The position numbers and the translations under genes are program-made. Positions 16,632 to 24,567 of a stretch of 41,697 nucleotides of DNA are shown here, piece by piece (within the stretch, counting starts at the first letter, position 1; every line of letters begins with the position of its first letter). Under the pieces are notes generated by a model that was not told the DNA's origin, did not search any database, and worked only from the letters and a program-made list of their open reading frames with translations. Origin of the DNA: Arcobacter sp. (GTDB taxonomy: Bacteria; Campylobacterota; Campylobacteria; Campylobacterales; Arcobacteraceae); the NCBI GenBank assembly GCA_002685075.1, contig NYWO01000087.1, positions 1 to 41,697 on the forward strand, written 5' to 3'.

Positions 16632-17558
16632 ATGAATTTATTTCTAATTTTATTATCAAAAATTTCACCTTTATATTTAAATATTGTACTTGGATATATT
16701 CTAACAAAATATTTAAAAGTTAGAAGAGATTATGTTGCTTTTATTCTTATATATATTTTAGGACCAATTGTAATATTCTTTGCAACATTATCAATTAATA
16801 TTAATATGCAACTTTTGTTTTTACCTGTATTTGTATTTATTTTTGGTTCAAGTATTGCCTTTTTTGTCCTTTATAGATATAAAAATGAATGGAAAGATGC
16901 TAGTATAAATACTCTTGCTTTTACATGTGGAACTGGAAATACAGGTTATTTTGGTATTCCTCTTGCTATGATTTTATTAAGTCCCGAAAATGCTAATATA
17001 TTTATTTTTGCTACCTTAGCTTCTTTATTTTATGAAAATACTACAGGCTTTTATGTAACAGCAAAAGGCTCTTTCACTGCACGTCAATCAATAGTTAAAA
17101 TTATAAGATTACCTCTTCTTTATGCTTTTATTGCTGGACTTTCTTTAAATATAATTGGTGTTGATGTACCTTCATTTGTAGTGCCATATTTTGAAATAAT
17201 AAAATGGGGATATGGAATACTTGGAATGATGATGCTTGGTATGGGGATGAAAGGCTTTAATTTAGCAGAAGATATGGATAAAAAATTTATAAAAATTGCA
17301 TATTTCTTTAAATTTTTCTTTTGGCCAGCTGTAATACTCTTAATCATTTTTATAGATAAAAACTTCTTTGGTTTATTAAGTGAAGATATTTATGATGTTT
17401 TATTTTTATTCTCAATTGTACCACTTGCAGGAAATACAATAACACTTGCAGTTTTATTAAATGCAAAACCACAAAAGGCATCTTTTACAGTATTACTAAG
17501 TAATTTAATATCAGTAATTTACATACCAATTATGTTGTATTTATATGGTGGTGTCTAG
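16632..17558 (+). CDS. AEC-family (auxin efflux carrier-like) transporter
   Basis: Inner-membrane permease of the AEC family, whose bacterial members carry malate, malonate or other organic anions. The 308 residues form about ten membrane helices in two halves, with the family-typical CGTGNTGYFGIPLA (about 98-111) and a matching late segment PLAGNTITLAVLLNA. The ribosome binding site is weak (AGAAAG, far from the ATG). It is separated from the upstream unit by the hairpin element at 16507-16583 and converges on an NlpC/P60 gene. Confidence 0.87.
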   Translation: MNLFLILLSKISPLYLNIVLGYILTKYLKVRRDYVAFILIYILGPIVIFFATLSININMQLLFLPVFVFIFGSSIAFFVLYRYKNEWKDASINTLAFTCGTGNTGYFGIPLAMILLSPENANIFIFATLASLFYENTTGFYVTAKGSFTARQSIVKIIRLPLLYAFIAGLSLNIIGVDVPSFVVPYFEIIKWGYGILGMMMLGMGMKGFNLAEDMDKKFIKIAYFFKFFFWPAVILLIIFIDKNFFGLLSEDIYDVLFLFSIVPLAGNTITLAVLLNAKPQKASFTVLLSNLISVIYIPIMLYLYGGV

Positions 17559-17586
17559 AAGAAATTAATCTATAATTCTTCTAGAC
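17553..17586. terminator. Bidirectional terminator between convergent genes
   Basis: Perfect 11-bp inverted repeat GTCTAGAAGAA / TTCTTCTAGAC with a 12-nt loop. It includes the TAG stop of the AEC gene and the stop of the minus-strand NlpC/P60 gene, so both coding ends are built into the stem. Confidence 0.6.
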
Positions 17587-18170
17587 GTCCAGTAAGCTTT
17601 TTTATAAAAAGGCTTATCTACTTTTGAGAATTTCACACCTTTAATTGAAGCATGCATAAAGTCTCCATTACCCATATATACACCAACGTGTCTATCAACC
17701 TTTCCAGTTTTAAAGAAAATTAAATCTCCTAATTCAAGTTCAGATTTAGCTACTTCTGTACCTACTTTAACTTGAGTTCTAGTGCTTCTTGGAATTTTTA
17801 TATCGAATTTCTCTTTATAAATTCTTTGTGTAAAAGCAGAACAATCAATACCTTTTTTAGAGTTTCCTCCAAATCTGTATTTTACATTCTTCCATTCATT
17901 ATAAAAGTCCATAAATTGCTTATTCATATTTATTGCATCATTCTTTGATACAGTATCATCTTCTTTTAATAATTTCTTATATTCTTCTGGAGTTATAATT
18001 GGTTCATACTCTATAGTAGCTTCTTTTTCTACTTGTACGTGATCTATTTTATCTGCTTTAATCTCACCATTATTTTTGTGTAAAGTATTCTCTACATAAA
18101 CATTAGGTTTGTTTTGACAGCCAATAAAAAATAAAAATAAAGGTAACGCTAAATAAGTTTTTCTAATCAT
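17565..18170 (-). CDS. NlpC/P60-family lipoprotein, peptidoglycan endopeptidase
   Basis: Predicted cysteine hydrolase cutting peptide stems of peptidoglycan. The 201-residue protein has a lipoprotein signal with FIGC (Cys18), a charged linker to about residue 85, and an NlpC/P60 domain with the nucleophile motif KGIDCSAFTQ, the histidine motif DRHVGVYMGNGDFMHAS and the preceding LGDLIFFK. It resembles E. coli Spr/MepS in layout. A second, clearly related copy lies just upstream (18221-18739); the 50-nt gap between them suggests tandem duplication. Confidence 0.9.
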   Translation of the reverse strand: MIRKTYLALPLFLFFIGCQNKPNVYVENTLHKNNGEIKADKIDHVQVEKEATIEYEPIITPEEYKKLLKEDDTVSKNDAINMNKQFMDFYNEWKNVKYRFGGNSKKGIDCSAFTQRIYKEKFDIKIPRSTRTQVKVGTEVAKSELELGDLIFFKTGKVDRHVGVYMGNGDFMHASIKGVKFSKVDKPFYKKAYWTSRRIID

Positions 18171-18220
18171 TTATACTCCTTGTATTAATTCTTATATACT
18201 CTATTATAACGTTTATTCAC

Positions 18221-18739
18221 TTAATGAAGAATCCTTTGAGATTTCCAATAGTGCTTACTAAAGTATACATTGTCAAGTCGTGATATGGTTACACCTTTCT
18301 TTGTAGAGGCATGCATAAACTTTCCATTCTCAATATATATGCCTACATGACGTGAATTCCTTCCTGTTTTAAAAAAGACTAAATCTCCTAATTTTAACTC
18401 AGACTTTTTAATACGTTTACCTTTTTTTGACTGGAGTATAGTTGTTCTTGGAATTTTAATATTATGTGTTTTCTTATATGCTTTTTGGATAAATGCAGAG
18501 CAATCAATACCATTTTTAGAGTTTCCTCCAAATTTATATCTTACTCCCTTCCACTCTTTATAGAATTTAGAAAATTTTTTATTCTTATTTATCTTTACTT
18601 GTTTCTTTTGGATAATAGTTTTTTGTAATGAAGCACTTGCATAAGGCAAGTTTGTTTGAATTGGTTCTGGGTCTTTTTTAGAACAACCAATAAAAAGAAA
18701 TATAAGTAGTGCAAATAATATTATTTTTTGTATTTTCAT
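18221..18739 (-). CDS. NlpC/P60-family lipoprotein, second tandem copy
   Basis: Paralogue of the adjacent downstream gene: both share FYKEWK/NEWK...VRYKFGGNSK, GIDCSAF, KxPRxT, KSELxLGDLxFFKTGxxxRHVG and the FMHAS histidine motif. The 172-residue protein has a lipoprotein signal with FIGC (Cys19) and a shorter, very basic linker. The catalytic Cys and His are present, so it should be active. Predicted location is the periplasmic face of the inner or outer membrane. It is divergent from the lipoprotein gene at 18828. Confidence 0.9.
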   Translation of the reverse strand: MKIQKIILFALLIFLFIGCSKKDPEPIQTNLPYASASLQKTIIQKKQVKINKNKKFSKFYKEWKGVRYKFGGNSKNGIDCSAFIQKAYKKTHNIKIPRTTILQSKKGKRIKKSELKLGDLVFFKTGRNSRHVGIYIENGKFMHASTKKGVTISRLDNVYFSKHYWKSQRILH

Positions 18740-18792
18740 ATAAACATAATAATTTAAATTTTAAATTATGTCAAGCGATATCTTTATAGTGC

Positions 18793-18798
18793 TATAAT
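18793..18798 (+). promoter_or_regulatory. Extended -10 box of the lipoprotein gene at 18828
   Basis: GTGCTATAATAA contains the extended -10 form TGC-TATAAT. The predicted start near 18805 is followed by AAAGGA upstream of the ATG. Confidence 0.6.
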
Positions 18799-18827
18799 AA
18801 TAGATAAAATTTTTTAAAGGATAGAAG

Positions 18828-19400
18828 ATGTTAAAATTAATTAATTTACTTTTTATTGCTTCAATGGCTTTATTTTTTACAGCATGTACTTCAACAAAGT
18901 ATAACAATGTAAATAACTATATAGATTTATCAAAGATAAATAAACAATATACAAGTGATAGTTGTACGTTTAGTTCTTATATCTTAAACACTTCAAGTGC
19001 TGAGTATGGAGATATATTTATTGAACAAGTTAATTTAAATAACAATTGTGAATGGAATGGTTTTCAAAGATCATATTTTGACGACTTATTTAAAGAAAAA
19101 AATTCTATTAAAACAATGGTAGCAATTGAAAGATTAGATTTTCAAGGATATGAATTTTCTACTTATTTAATCAATGATAAATATATAATGAATTTAATAT
19201 ATAAGTTTTCAGGAAATGAAAATAAATTCATCATAGATTATAATGGTAAACTTTTTACAAAAATGATTAGACAGTTTGATAAAACTTATGAAAATAAATA
19301 TTTGAAAAAACCAAGATTTTCATCAAATTATAATAGCAGTTTAGTAAATCAAAATATATTAAAAAACTATTTTAATGAAGAATTTGAAGCTTTAGATTAA
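18828..19400 (+). CDS. Putative lipoprotein of unknown function
   Basis: The 190-residue protein has a lipoprotein signal with FTAC (Cys20) and no further membrane segment, so it should be an anchored periplasmic protein. After the lipobox come Asn/Tyr-rich sequence and about 110 residues with alternating hydrophobic/polar pattern suggesting a beta-rich fold (FSSYILNTSSAEYGDIFIEQ). Two cysteines beyond the lipobox (in SCTF and NNCEW) could form a disulfide. I do not recognise the family. It has its own promoter (TATAAT at 18793-18798) and AAAGGA ribosome binding site. Confidence 0.78.
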   Translation: MLKLINLLFIASMALFFTACTSTKYNNVNNYIDLSKINKQYTSDSCTFSSYILNTSSAEYGDIFIEQVNLNNNCEWNGFQRSYFDDLFKEKNSIKTMVAIERLDFQGYEFSTYLINDKYIMNLIYKFSGNENKFIIDYNGKLFTKMIRQFDKTYENKYLKKPRFSSNYNSSLVNQNILKNYFNEEFEALD

Positions 19401-19463
19401 AGCTTCAATAGATATTTAAAATATATACAATTTATGCACAATCTTTACTAATAATGTATCTAT

Positions 19464-19469
19464 TATAAT
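19464..19469 (+). promoter_or_regulatory. -10 box of the small lipoprotein gene at 19487
   Basis: TATAAT within TCTATTATAATTTAGC. The predicted start near 19476 runs directly into the strong AAAGGAG ribosome binding site, giving a leader of about 11 nt. Confidence 0.55.
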
Positions 19470-19486
19470 TTAGCAAAGGAGTCAAA

Positions 19487-19675
19487 ATGCTAAAAAGTAT
19501 ATTTTTATTAATTACAACAGTCATACTTTTTTCAGGCTGTCATAGGTATCATCATAATGTAAGAACTGTAGTTAGCCCTGCAATAATTTTTAAACCCTTT
19601 CATTTTAAGAGTAAATATCATCATAATTACAGAGGACATTATAATTCATATTATAAAAGAGGAAGAGGTCATTAA
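19487..19675 (+). CDS. Small His/Tyr/Arg-rich lipoprotein
   Basis: A 62-residue protein with a clear lipoprotein signal (FSGC, Cys18) and a mature part of only 45 residues, of which eight are His, six Tyr and nine Lys/Arg. Histidines cluster as HRYHH just after the lipid anchor and as YHHNYRGHY further on. Such composition suggests metal or polyanion binding at a membrane surface, which is inference. The strong AAAGGAG ribosome binding site and its own -10 box support a real gene. I do not recognise the family. Confidence 0.75.
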   Translation: MLKSIFLLITTVILFSGCHRYHHNVRTVVSPAIIFKPFHFKSKYHHNYRGHYNSYYKRGRGH

Positions 19676-19683
19676 GGTTTTGC

Positions 19684-19689
19684 TATAAT
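19684..19689 (+). promoter_or_regulatory. Extended -10 box placed for a leaderless MFS transcript
   Basis: TTGCTATAATC: TATAAT ends six bases before the ATG at 19696, so transcription would begin at or beside the first base of the start codon. No Shine-Dalgarno sequence is present between them. Confidence 0.55.
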
Positions 19690-19695
19690 CTATAA

Positions 19696-20844
19696 ATGAA
19701 AAAAATTAATCTATTTAAAGTTATCTATTCAATTATTATCATTTTATCAGTTATGTATGCAACACAACCTTTACAACCTTTACTTGCTGATAAATTTGAT
19801 ATCTCAATTATAAAAGCATCACAATTTACAGCTATTATTATGCTTTTTTTAGCTATTTCTCCTATTATCTATGGATATATTTTAGAAAAAGTATGTGCAA
19901 AAAAAATGCTCTTACTTGCTACTTTTACCTTGCTAATTACAAATATATTCTTAGGATTCTCAACTACATATGAAAGTTTTTTGTTTTTTAGAGTTTGTGA
20001 AGCTATTGTAACTCCGGCAATTTTAACCGCTCTAATGTCAATTTTAGCAAATATTGATAAAGAAAATATAAAGTTTAATATGTCTATTTATGTAGCTTCT
20101 ACAGTTTTTGGTGGTCTACTTGGACGACTTTTTTCTGGGTTTATTGCTACGAACTTTTCTTATGAGTATGTTTTTTATTCTTTAAGTTTTGCACTTTTTA
20201 TATCACTATTTTTAATTCAAAAATTAAACTATGAAGGTGAAGCAAAGATTGTAAAACCAAAACTAAAAGATATAAGTAATATTTTAAAAGACAAGCGTTT
20301 TACTCTTGTTTATCTTTTAATGTTTTGTATGTTCTATGTGTTTGCAGGTGTTTTAAATGTCTTGCCTTTTAGAGTAAAAGATATTTCTGCTAATGTAACT
20401 GAGTTTCAAATAAGCTTATTATATTTAGGATATGGAATGGGAATACTTGTTTCTTTATTCTCAAAAAGAATAATAAAACTATTTAAAAGTGAACATAATA
20501 CTATAATGTATTCATTACTTTTTTTCTGTTTTATTGCATGTTTTCTTTTAACTACTAATCTAATTGCTTTATTTATTATGCTTTTTTTATTCTGTATTGG
20601 GATGTTTACAATTCATACAGTTAGTACTGGCTTAGCGAACTCTATGAAGTCATCACAAAAAGCTTTAACATCTGGAATGTATTTGAGTTTTTATTATTTT
20701 GGAGGAGCTAGTGGTTCTTTTATTCCTTCAATTATATATGAAAAGTTTGGTTGGGATATGATGATTTACAGTTTTATAGGAATTTTAATTTTAATATTTT
20801 TTATAGTGGTTAAAGCTAAGAATTTATTTTTAAAAAAAGGCTAG
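19696..20844 (+). CDS. Major facilitator superfamily transporter
   Basis: The 382-residue protein has twelve hydrophobic segments in two halves separated by a charged loop near 185-200, as in MFS permeases. The N-terminus includes YATQPLQPLLADKFDIS, a pattern of the AraJ/YnfM-like drug-efflux branch, and the second half carries GGASGSFIPSIIYEKFGW. The substrate cannot be told. No ribosome binding site precedes the ATG; the promoter spacing suggests a leaderless mRNA. It converges on the CopD-like gene across a hairpin terminator. Confidence 0.87.
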   Translation: MKKINLFKVIYSIIIILSVMYATQPLQPLLADKFDISIIKASQFTAIIMLFLAISPIIYGYILEKVCAKKMLLLATFTLLITNIFLGFSTTYESFLFFRVCEAIVTPAILTALMSILANIDKENIKFNMSIYVASTVFGGLLGRLFSGFIATNFSYEYVFYSLSFALFISLFLIQKLNYEGEAKIVKPKLKDISNILKDKRFTLVYLLMFCMFYVFAGVLNVLPFRVKDISANVTEFQISLLYLGYGMGILVSLFSKRIIKLFKSEHNTIMYSLLFFCFIACFLLTTNLIALFIMLFLFCIGMFTIHTVSTGLANSMKSSQKALTSGMYLSFYYFGGASGSFIPSIIYEKFGWDMMIYSFIGILILIFFIVVKAKNLFLKKG

Positions 20845-20862
20845 TTTAAAACTAGTCCTTTT
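20835..20862. terminator. Bidirectional terminator between MFS and CopD-like genes
   Basis: AAAAGG-CTAGT pairs with ACTAG-T-CCTTTT around a short AT loop. The stem spans the MFS stop codon and reaches the stop of the minus-strand gene, with A-runs on one side and T-runs on the other. Confidence 0.65.
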
Positions 20863-21340
20863 AGAATCCTCTTAAAGTAACACCTAAATAAATAGCTACA
20901 ATTCCTAAGATAATATTTGCAGGAATATAGTATTTTGCAATTGGTGCTAAATTATTTTTAGCAGCTAAAAAGTCACCTTCAATAAAAGCTTTTTCAGCTT
21001 TATTTCTTTTAATATAGATAATTATAAAAACAACAGTCATAATAGTCCATATAGCTTCTTTAGCAATTACGAAACTATATAAAGGTGTACCTTTAAAGCC
21101 TAGAGCAATTATCATAATAATAGCAGTTATAAGTAAGATTAAAATTGCTGGAATTACCATATTAAAAAATCTTTTTAAATTTTCTAGTGTTCGCTCAATT
21201 TTTATTTTTGGTTCTGCTATATTTTGAATAGAGTAATGAACTGCAAATCTAATTGCAATCATTCCCCCAACCCATAATACTGCTGATATTACATGTAAAA
21301 AAACTATTAATGAAGAAAAACTATTAAATAATTCACTCAT
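20861..21340 (-). CDS. Four-helix membrane protein, CopD-like
   Basis: The 159-residue protein has four predicted membrane helices (about 8-30, 58-78, 85-105 and 135-155) and the motif HVISAVLWVGGMIAIRFAVHYS in the first (conserved His, Trp-x-Gly-Gly), typical of CopD-like domains that may bind heme or copper. The link to copper is from family knowledge only. It starts two bases after the alaS stop and is probably co-transcribed with it. Confidence 0.75.
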   Translation of the reverse strand: MSELFNSFSSLIVFLHVISAVLWVGGMIAIRFAVHYSIQNIAEPKIKIERTLENLKRFFNMVIPAILILLITAIIMIIALGFKGTPLYSFVIAKEAIWTIMTVVFIIIYIKRNKAEKAFIEGDFLAAKNNLAPIAKYYIPANIILGIVAIYLGVTLRGF

Positions 21341-21342
21341 TA

Positions 21343-23898
21343 TTAGATATTCTCTTTAGCATATGCAAGTGCTTGAGCTTTTGCATCATTTATTTTACTT
21401 ACATCTTTTCCACCAGCTTGTGCAAAGTCAGGACGACCTCCACCACCACCAACAACGATTGGTGCAATAGTTTTAATCCAGTCACCAGCTTTTACACTTG
21501 TGTTTTTACTACCAGCTACAAGCATAACTTTTTCGCCTTTTGCTTGAAGTAATAATACTGCTAATTTTTCATTTGCATTTTTTAAATCATCAACAATTTT
21601 TTTAATATCACCGTTTTCTACAATATCAACAACAACTTTTGTATCTCCAATCATCTCTTCATAAACTGGTGCTGCTGTTTGACTTTGCGCAAGCTCAACT
21701 TCTTTTTTAAGCTCTTTTACTTGCTCTTTTAATTTTTTAATTCCAGAAATTGCATCTTTATTTTTAAGTTCAGCTTGTACGTCTTGATATTTTTTAATAA
21801 TAGAGTTTGTATATTCAATTGCAGCTAATCCACAAACAGCTTCAATTCTTCGTACACCTGCGCTTACTCCTGATTCTTTAGTTATATAAATTGAACCAAT
21901 ATCATGAGTGTTTTTTACATGAGTTCCACCACAGAATTCTACAGAAACATCTCCAAAACTTACAACTCTTACACTATCGCCATATTTTTCACCAAACATA
22001 GCAATTGCGCCTTTATTTTTAGCTTCTTCAATTGGTAACTCCTCAACATCTCCAGAAATTCCTCTAGCAATCATTGAGTTAACTAAATCTTCAACTTCAT
22101 TAATCTGAGCTTCAGTCATAGCTTTTGGATATGTAAAATCAAATCTTAATTTAGAAGTATCATTTAATGATCCTGCTTGTGCTACAGTATCCCCTAAAAC
22201 CATTTTAAGAGCAGATTGTAAAAGGTGAGTTGCACTATGGTGTTTTTCAATTTCATTTCTATTTACTACAATAGCTTGGATTTTTTGACCTTGTTTAACT
22301 GTAGAGTTTTCAACTACAATTTTTGAAAGATTAATATCATAGAATTTTGAAGTCTCTTTAACAATAGCAATATGCTCATTATCTTCTAAAGCCCCAGTAT
22401 CTCCACTTTGTCCACCTGATGTTGCATAAAATGGAGTTTTGTCTAGCATAACCCATCCAGTTTGACCAGCATTTAAAGTATCAACTTCTTGGAACTTATC
22501 ATCAAGTAAAAATACAACAGTAGAGTTTTCAAATGTTTTTTCATATCCAACAAAGTTGTTTTTACCATATTTTTCTAAAAGTGTTTTAAAATCACCCTAA
22601 CTTGCAACATCTCCACTACCTTTCCAAGCAGCTTTTGCTTTTGTTTTTTGCTCATCCATTAACTCATCAAACTTAGCGTTATCAATTTTTAAATCTTTAT
22701 CTCTTAACATATCTTCTGTTAAATCTAATGGGAAACCATAAGTATCATAAAGTTTAAAAGCAACATCTCCTGAGAATATCTCTTTTGTTTTTGCTAATTC
22801 TTCATTAAAAATACTCATACCTAACTCAATAGTTTTAAAGAATCTTTCTTCTTCAAGGGTTAATTGTTCTTTTATATAATCTGCTTTTTCATTTAAATCA
22901 GTATAGTGAGAGCCTAAAATATTACATAAAGTATCATAAACTTTTGCTAAGAATGGTTTTCTAAATCCTAATAAATATCCATGTCTTACTGCTCGTCTTA
23001 AAATTCTTCTAGAAACATAAGGTCTTCCTTCATTTCCAAATAAAATTCCTTGAGATAACATAAATGATGTTGCTCTTAAGTGATCTGCAATTACTCTGTA
23101 TGAACCAATAGTTTCTTCATTAGCAGTTTTACCAGCCAACTCTTCAATTTTTTTGATAATTGGTTGGAAGTTTGATGAATCAAAGTTATTTAAAACACCT
23201 TCTTTAATAGCAATAACTCGCTCTAATCCCATTCCTGTATCAATTGAAGGTTTTGGAAGTGGAACTAGTGTTCCATCTTTTTGTCTGTCATATTGCATAA
23301 ATACTAGGTTCCAGATTTCTAAGAATCTATCACCTTCTCCACCTAAGTAATCTTCATCTGAATTGAAGTGTTCAGAACCTTGGTCATAGAATATTTCACT
23401 ACAAGGACCACAAGCTCCCGTATCACCCATAGACCAGAAATTATCTTTATCGCCAAATCTTTTTATTCTAGAAGCATCAATATGTTCTTGCCATAATTCA
23501 TATGCTTCATCATCACTTTCATGAATTGTTACCCATAGTTTATCTACAGGAAGTTCAAGATTAACAGTTATGAATTCCCATGCATATGCAATAGCTTCTT
23601 TTTTAAAATAATCTCCAAAAGAGAAATTTCCTAACATTTCAAAAAGTGTATGATGCCGTGCTGTATAACCAACATTTTCTAAGTCATTATGTTTTCCTCC
23701 AGCTCTTATACATAATTGACAAGAAGTTGCTGTTGGGTTTGCAGGTCTAGGAATTGCTCCAGTAAAAATATCTTTAAACTGTACCATTCCAGCATTTGTA
23801 AACATAAGTGTTGGGTCATCAGGAACTAATGGCATTGAAGAAACAATGTCATGCCCTTTATTTTTAAAAAACTCTAAATACTCTTTTCTAATATCCAT
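21343..23898 (-). pseudogene. alaS: Alanyl-tRNA synthetase gene interrupted by an in-frame amber codon
   Basis: AlaRS charges tRNA-Ala and edits Ser/Gly errors. One reading frame of 852 codons is intact except for TAG at 22597-22599 (codon 434). Before it lie the class II catalytic domain ([11 protein letters not shown] start, [30 protein letters not shown]) and the tRNA-binding domain; after it come 50 family-like codons and then the editing motifs HHSATHLL and CGGTH and the C-terminal GGGGGRPDFAQAGG. The start is placed at the ATG at 23898; an in-frame ATG at 23907 is less typical. An ATG at 22449 could restart the C-terminal half. Mutation, read-through, a split enzyme or sequence error remain possible. 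Confidence 0.9.
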
Positions 23899-24005
23899 GT
23901 GAATCATCCGTGTTAAATTTTTAGATATGTTATCAAAAAATTGATTTATAAAAGATTAGTGAACTATTAATATAGAGATAAAACTTATTTTAAGTTATTT
24001 AGGGC

Positions 24006-24061
24006 TATAATCAATGAGTTTAATTTATAATTAACTTAAATAAACGGAAATTAACTATAAT
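24006..24061 (+). promoter_or_regulatory. Promoter region of trxA with three TATAAT boxes
   Basis: TATAAT occurs at 24006-24011, 24026-24031 and 24056-24061. The first, in GGGCTATAATC, gives a normal leader; the last would start transcription right at the AAGGA ribosome binding site. Which are used cannot be told from sequence. Confidence 0.4.
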
Positions 24062-24078
24062 AATAAAAAGGAAATAAA

Positions 24079-24396
24079 ATGGCAAAATATACAGAATTAA
24101 CTCCATCAAACTTTGAAGAAATTACTAATAGTGGTGTATCTATGGTTGACTTTTGGGCTCCATGGTGTGGACCTTGTAGAATGATTGCTCCTGTGATTGA
24201 AGAATTAGCAGAAGAGTTCGAAGGTAAAGCTAATATTTGTAAAGTAAATACAGATGAAGAGCAAGACTTAGCAGTAAAATATGGAATCAGATCTATTCCA
24301 ACTATCATTTTCATGAAAGATGGTGAAGTTGTTGATCAAATGGTTGGTGCTTCTTCTAAACAAGCATTCACGGACAAAATTAATTCTTTAATTTAA
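24079..24396 (+). CDS. trxA: Thioredoxin
   Basis: Small cytoplasmic disulfide reductase recycled by TrxB (gene at 29057). The 105-residue protein has the active site FWAPWCGPCRM (WCGPC, about residues 30-34), the cis-proline segment SIPTIIFMKDG and normal length. AAAAAGGA precedes the ATG. It is divergent from alaS and followed by a strong intrinsic terminator, so it is probably a single-gene transcript. Confidence 0.96.
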   Translation: MAKYTELTPSNFEEITNSGVSMVDFWAPWCGPCRMIAPVIEELAEEFEGKANICKVNTDEEQDLAVKYGIRSIPTIIFMKDGEVVDQMVGASSKQAFTDKINSLI

Positions 24397-24415
24397 TAAA
24401 TACTATCAATTTTTT

Positions 24416-24451
24416 AAAAAAGGTAAGACTTTTATAGTCTTACCTTTTTTT
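24416..24451 (+). terminator. Intrinsic terminator of trxA
   Basis: Perfect 15-bp stem (AAAAAAGGTAAGACT with AGTCTTACCTTTTTT) around a five-base loop TTTAT, ending in a T-run. This is the clearest rho-independent terminator in the window. Confidence 0.88.
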
Positions 24452-24498
24452 ATGTCTAAAAACTAGCAAAATAACAAAATAAAAAATATTTTACAAAA

Positions 24499-24514
24499 GT
24501 CATATTAAGGTCAT
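24499..24514 (+). promoter_or_regulatory. Direct repeat GTCAT-N6-GTCAT upstream of the DASS transporter
   Basis: Two GTCAT half-sites start 11 bases apart (24499 and 24510), within AAGTCATATT and AAGGTCATTT. This spacing is typical for OmpR-family regulators binding as head-to-tail dimers. A TATAAA -10 box follows at 24536-24541, placing the repeat over the -35 region. Confidence 0.4.
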
Positions 24515-24567
24515 TTATCTTCTTTATCATTTCAGTATAAATAAATTGAAAAAAAAAGGAGTTTATT

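Noticed and set aside
22597-22599. Recoded UAG (pyrrolysine or reassigned amber)
   Set aside because: Several genes in the window end properly at TAG, and AlaRS families do not carry pyrrolysine there; general recoding is not supported.
23153-23350. Plus-strand frame inside alaS
   Set aside because: Shadow of the AlaRS catalytic domain with no independent support.
24051-24314. 87-codon minus-strand frame over trxA
   Set aside because: Antisense shadow of thioredoxin; no promoter or ribosome binding site.
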